Assembly: GCA_964477295.1 (NCBI GenBank)
Contig: CAYZEZ010000031.1
Coordinates: 1 to 24,461 of the forward strand
Reading direction: 5' to 3'
DNA length: 24,461 bases
DNA from: CAYZEZ01 sp964477295
GTDB lineage: Bacteria > Bacteroidota > Bacteroidia > Bacteroidales > SM23-62
The notes under the pieces were generated by a model that saw only the letters and a program-made list of their open reading frames with translations, was not told the origin of the DNA and searched no databases. Shown here one piece after another: positions 23,840 through 24,461 of this stretch (position 1 is its first letter; every line of letters starts with the position of its first letter). The translations under genes and the position numbers were made by a program.

Positions 23840-24461
23840 ATGAAAAATTTAGGATCGCTTGATAAAATGCCTGCTATTCTCCTCATCTGTGCTTTTATTT
23901 CTGCAACTCAAATACTGTCAGGACAAATAAAGATCCTGGATAATGGCGACCAGGTATCGTGGGACGGGAGTTATTATGATTTTCGTGATTCGGCTGGTGT
24001 TAAAATGGTTAAAATGTGGATACCTCCAAATACCGAAACCATCAAAGGTGTTTTTATATCCGGCCATGGCGGGGGAAGTGGAGACAGCCGGAATTTTGCC
24101 CGCGATGAAAATGTACGGGCTTTCGCCATGCGGCTGGGCTTCGCCGTTGCCGGGTTGCATAATTTCCCGGGCCGAAGGGTATACTCTGAGGGAGCCGCAG
24201 TTTTTTTCCATGCTCTGGATGAATTTGCAAGACTGGGAAACCATCCTGAAGTTGCCAACCTTCCGTTTGTGATGTATGGAAGTTCAAATGGCGGTGCTGC
24301 AACCTATGGATTTGTCAATTATGCACCGGAACGAGCTATTTGTTTCGTGGCCAATGTTTCTGCAGGTGGATCACCGAGGGAACCGGTTGATGCTGCTCTG
24401 AAAGTGCCCGGGGTATTTATCATGGGCAAGTTCGATGCCCTGATCAGGGAAAGAGGCATAA
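23840..24461 (+). CDS. Secreted alpha/beta hydrolase (partial, cut by window end)
   Basis: The ATG at 23840 opens a frame that runs to the window end (207 codons seen). It starts with a hydrophobic signal-peptide-like region (about 11-28). The fold is recognisable from an oxyanion-hole motif, GHGGGSGD (75-82), and the nucleophile elbow GSSNGG (147-152) with S149. GKFDALI (196-202) is the likely site of the acidic residue; the catalytic His would lie beyond the window. It looks like a dienelactone-hydrolase or esterase/depolymerase-type enzyme. It follows the fucosidase gene by 98 bp on the same strand and could deacylate the same glycan. Family and substrate are inference. Confidence 0.8.
   Translation, partial: MKNLGSLDKMPAILLICAFISATQILSGQIKILDNGDQVSWDGSYYDFRDSAGVKMVKMWIPPNTETIKGVFISGHGGGSGDSRNFARDENVRAFAMRLGFAVAGLHNFPGRRVYSEGAAVFFHALDEFARLGNHPEVANLPFVMYGSSNGGAATYGFVNYAPERAICFVANVSAGGSPREPVDAALKVPGVFIMGKFDALIRERGI

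Overview
The window looks like chromosomal DNA of a member of the Bacteroidota, probably an environmental, glycan-degrading lineage close to Bacteroidales or Marinilabiliales. That placement rests on gene content, not on a marker gene. The signs are: a type IX secretion sorting-domain remnant, a TonB-family protein with a periplasmic C-terminal domain, a large ATPase-free MacB/FtsX-type permease, a Tat-exported Gfo/Idh/MocA oxidoreductase, two secreted GH29 fucosidases, generally absent Shine-Dalgarno sequences, and one promoter of the Bacteroidota type (TTTG, 20 nt, TAnnTTTG). No rRNA, tRNA, CRISPR array, transposase or phage gene was seen.

Layout. 1-2448 (+): the last codons of an upstream gene, then a Tat-signal oxidoreductase followed 3 bp later by a DUF1295 membrane protein. 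2496-4832 (-): a stand-alone FtsX/MacB-type permease. 4833-5254: a gene-free stretch with one copy of a 61-bp palindromic repeat. 5255-8812: a YkgJ-type cysteine-cluster protein (-), then a PPP-type metallophosphatase, a TonB-family protein and endonuclease IV (+). 8824-9166 (-): a decayed type IX sorting domain and a long perfect hairpin. 9167-15131 (-): a six-gene unit reading TetR regulator, outer-membrane beta-barrel protein, ABC ATPase, two FtsX-type permeases, LolA-like periplasmic protein. A second, inverted copy of the palindromic repeat lies inside this unit. 15286-16209 (+): a D-2-hydroxyacid dehydrogenase. 16249-19333 (-): a heptaheme NapC/ImcH-like cytochrome, a GH29 fucosidase and an 81-aa YkgJ protein, closely spaced. 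19555-24461 (+): a GPH-family sugar:cation symporter, a zinc-ligand-lacking MDR dehydrogenase, a second GH29 fucosidase and a cut-off secreted alpha/beta hydrolase.

How the parts may work together. The six-gene unit has one component for each compartment: a regulator, a cytoplasmic ATPase, two inner-membrane permeases, a LolA-like carrier and an outer-membrane barrel. It reads as a TetR-controlled system that moves a hydrophobic cargo (lipid or lipoprotein) across the envelope, and it is the strongest candidate here for an under-described system. The 19.5-24.5 kb block reads as a small catabolic cluster for fucosylated glycans or glycosides: secreted fucosidase and esterase-like hydrolase, symporter, cytoplasmic oxidoreductase. 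It has no SusC/SusD pair within the window. The cytochrome-fucosidase-YkgJ cluster is an odd mix of respiratory and glycan functions.

Several intergenic gaps carry short tandem repeats with a 7-bp period (one with 9 bp), rich in stop codons and reminiscent of the heptanucleotide STRR repeats of cyanobacteria. Together with the inverted palindromic repeat they are the main non-coding signals of the window.
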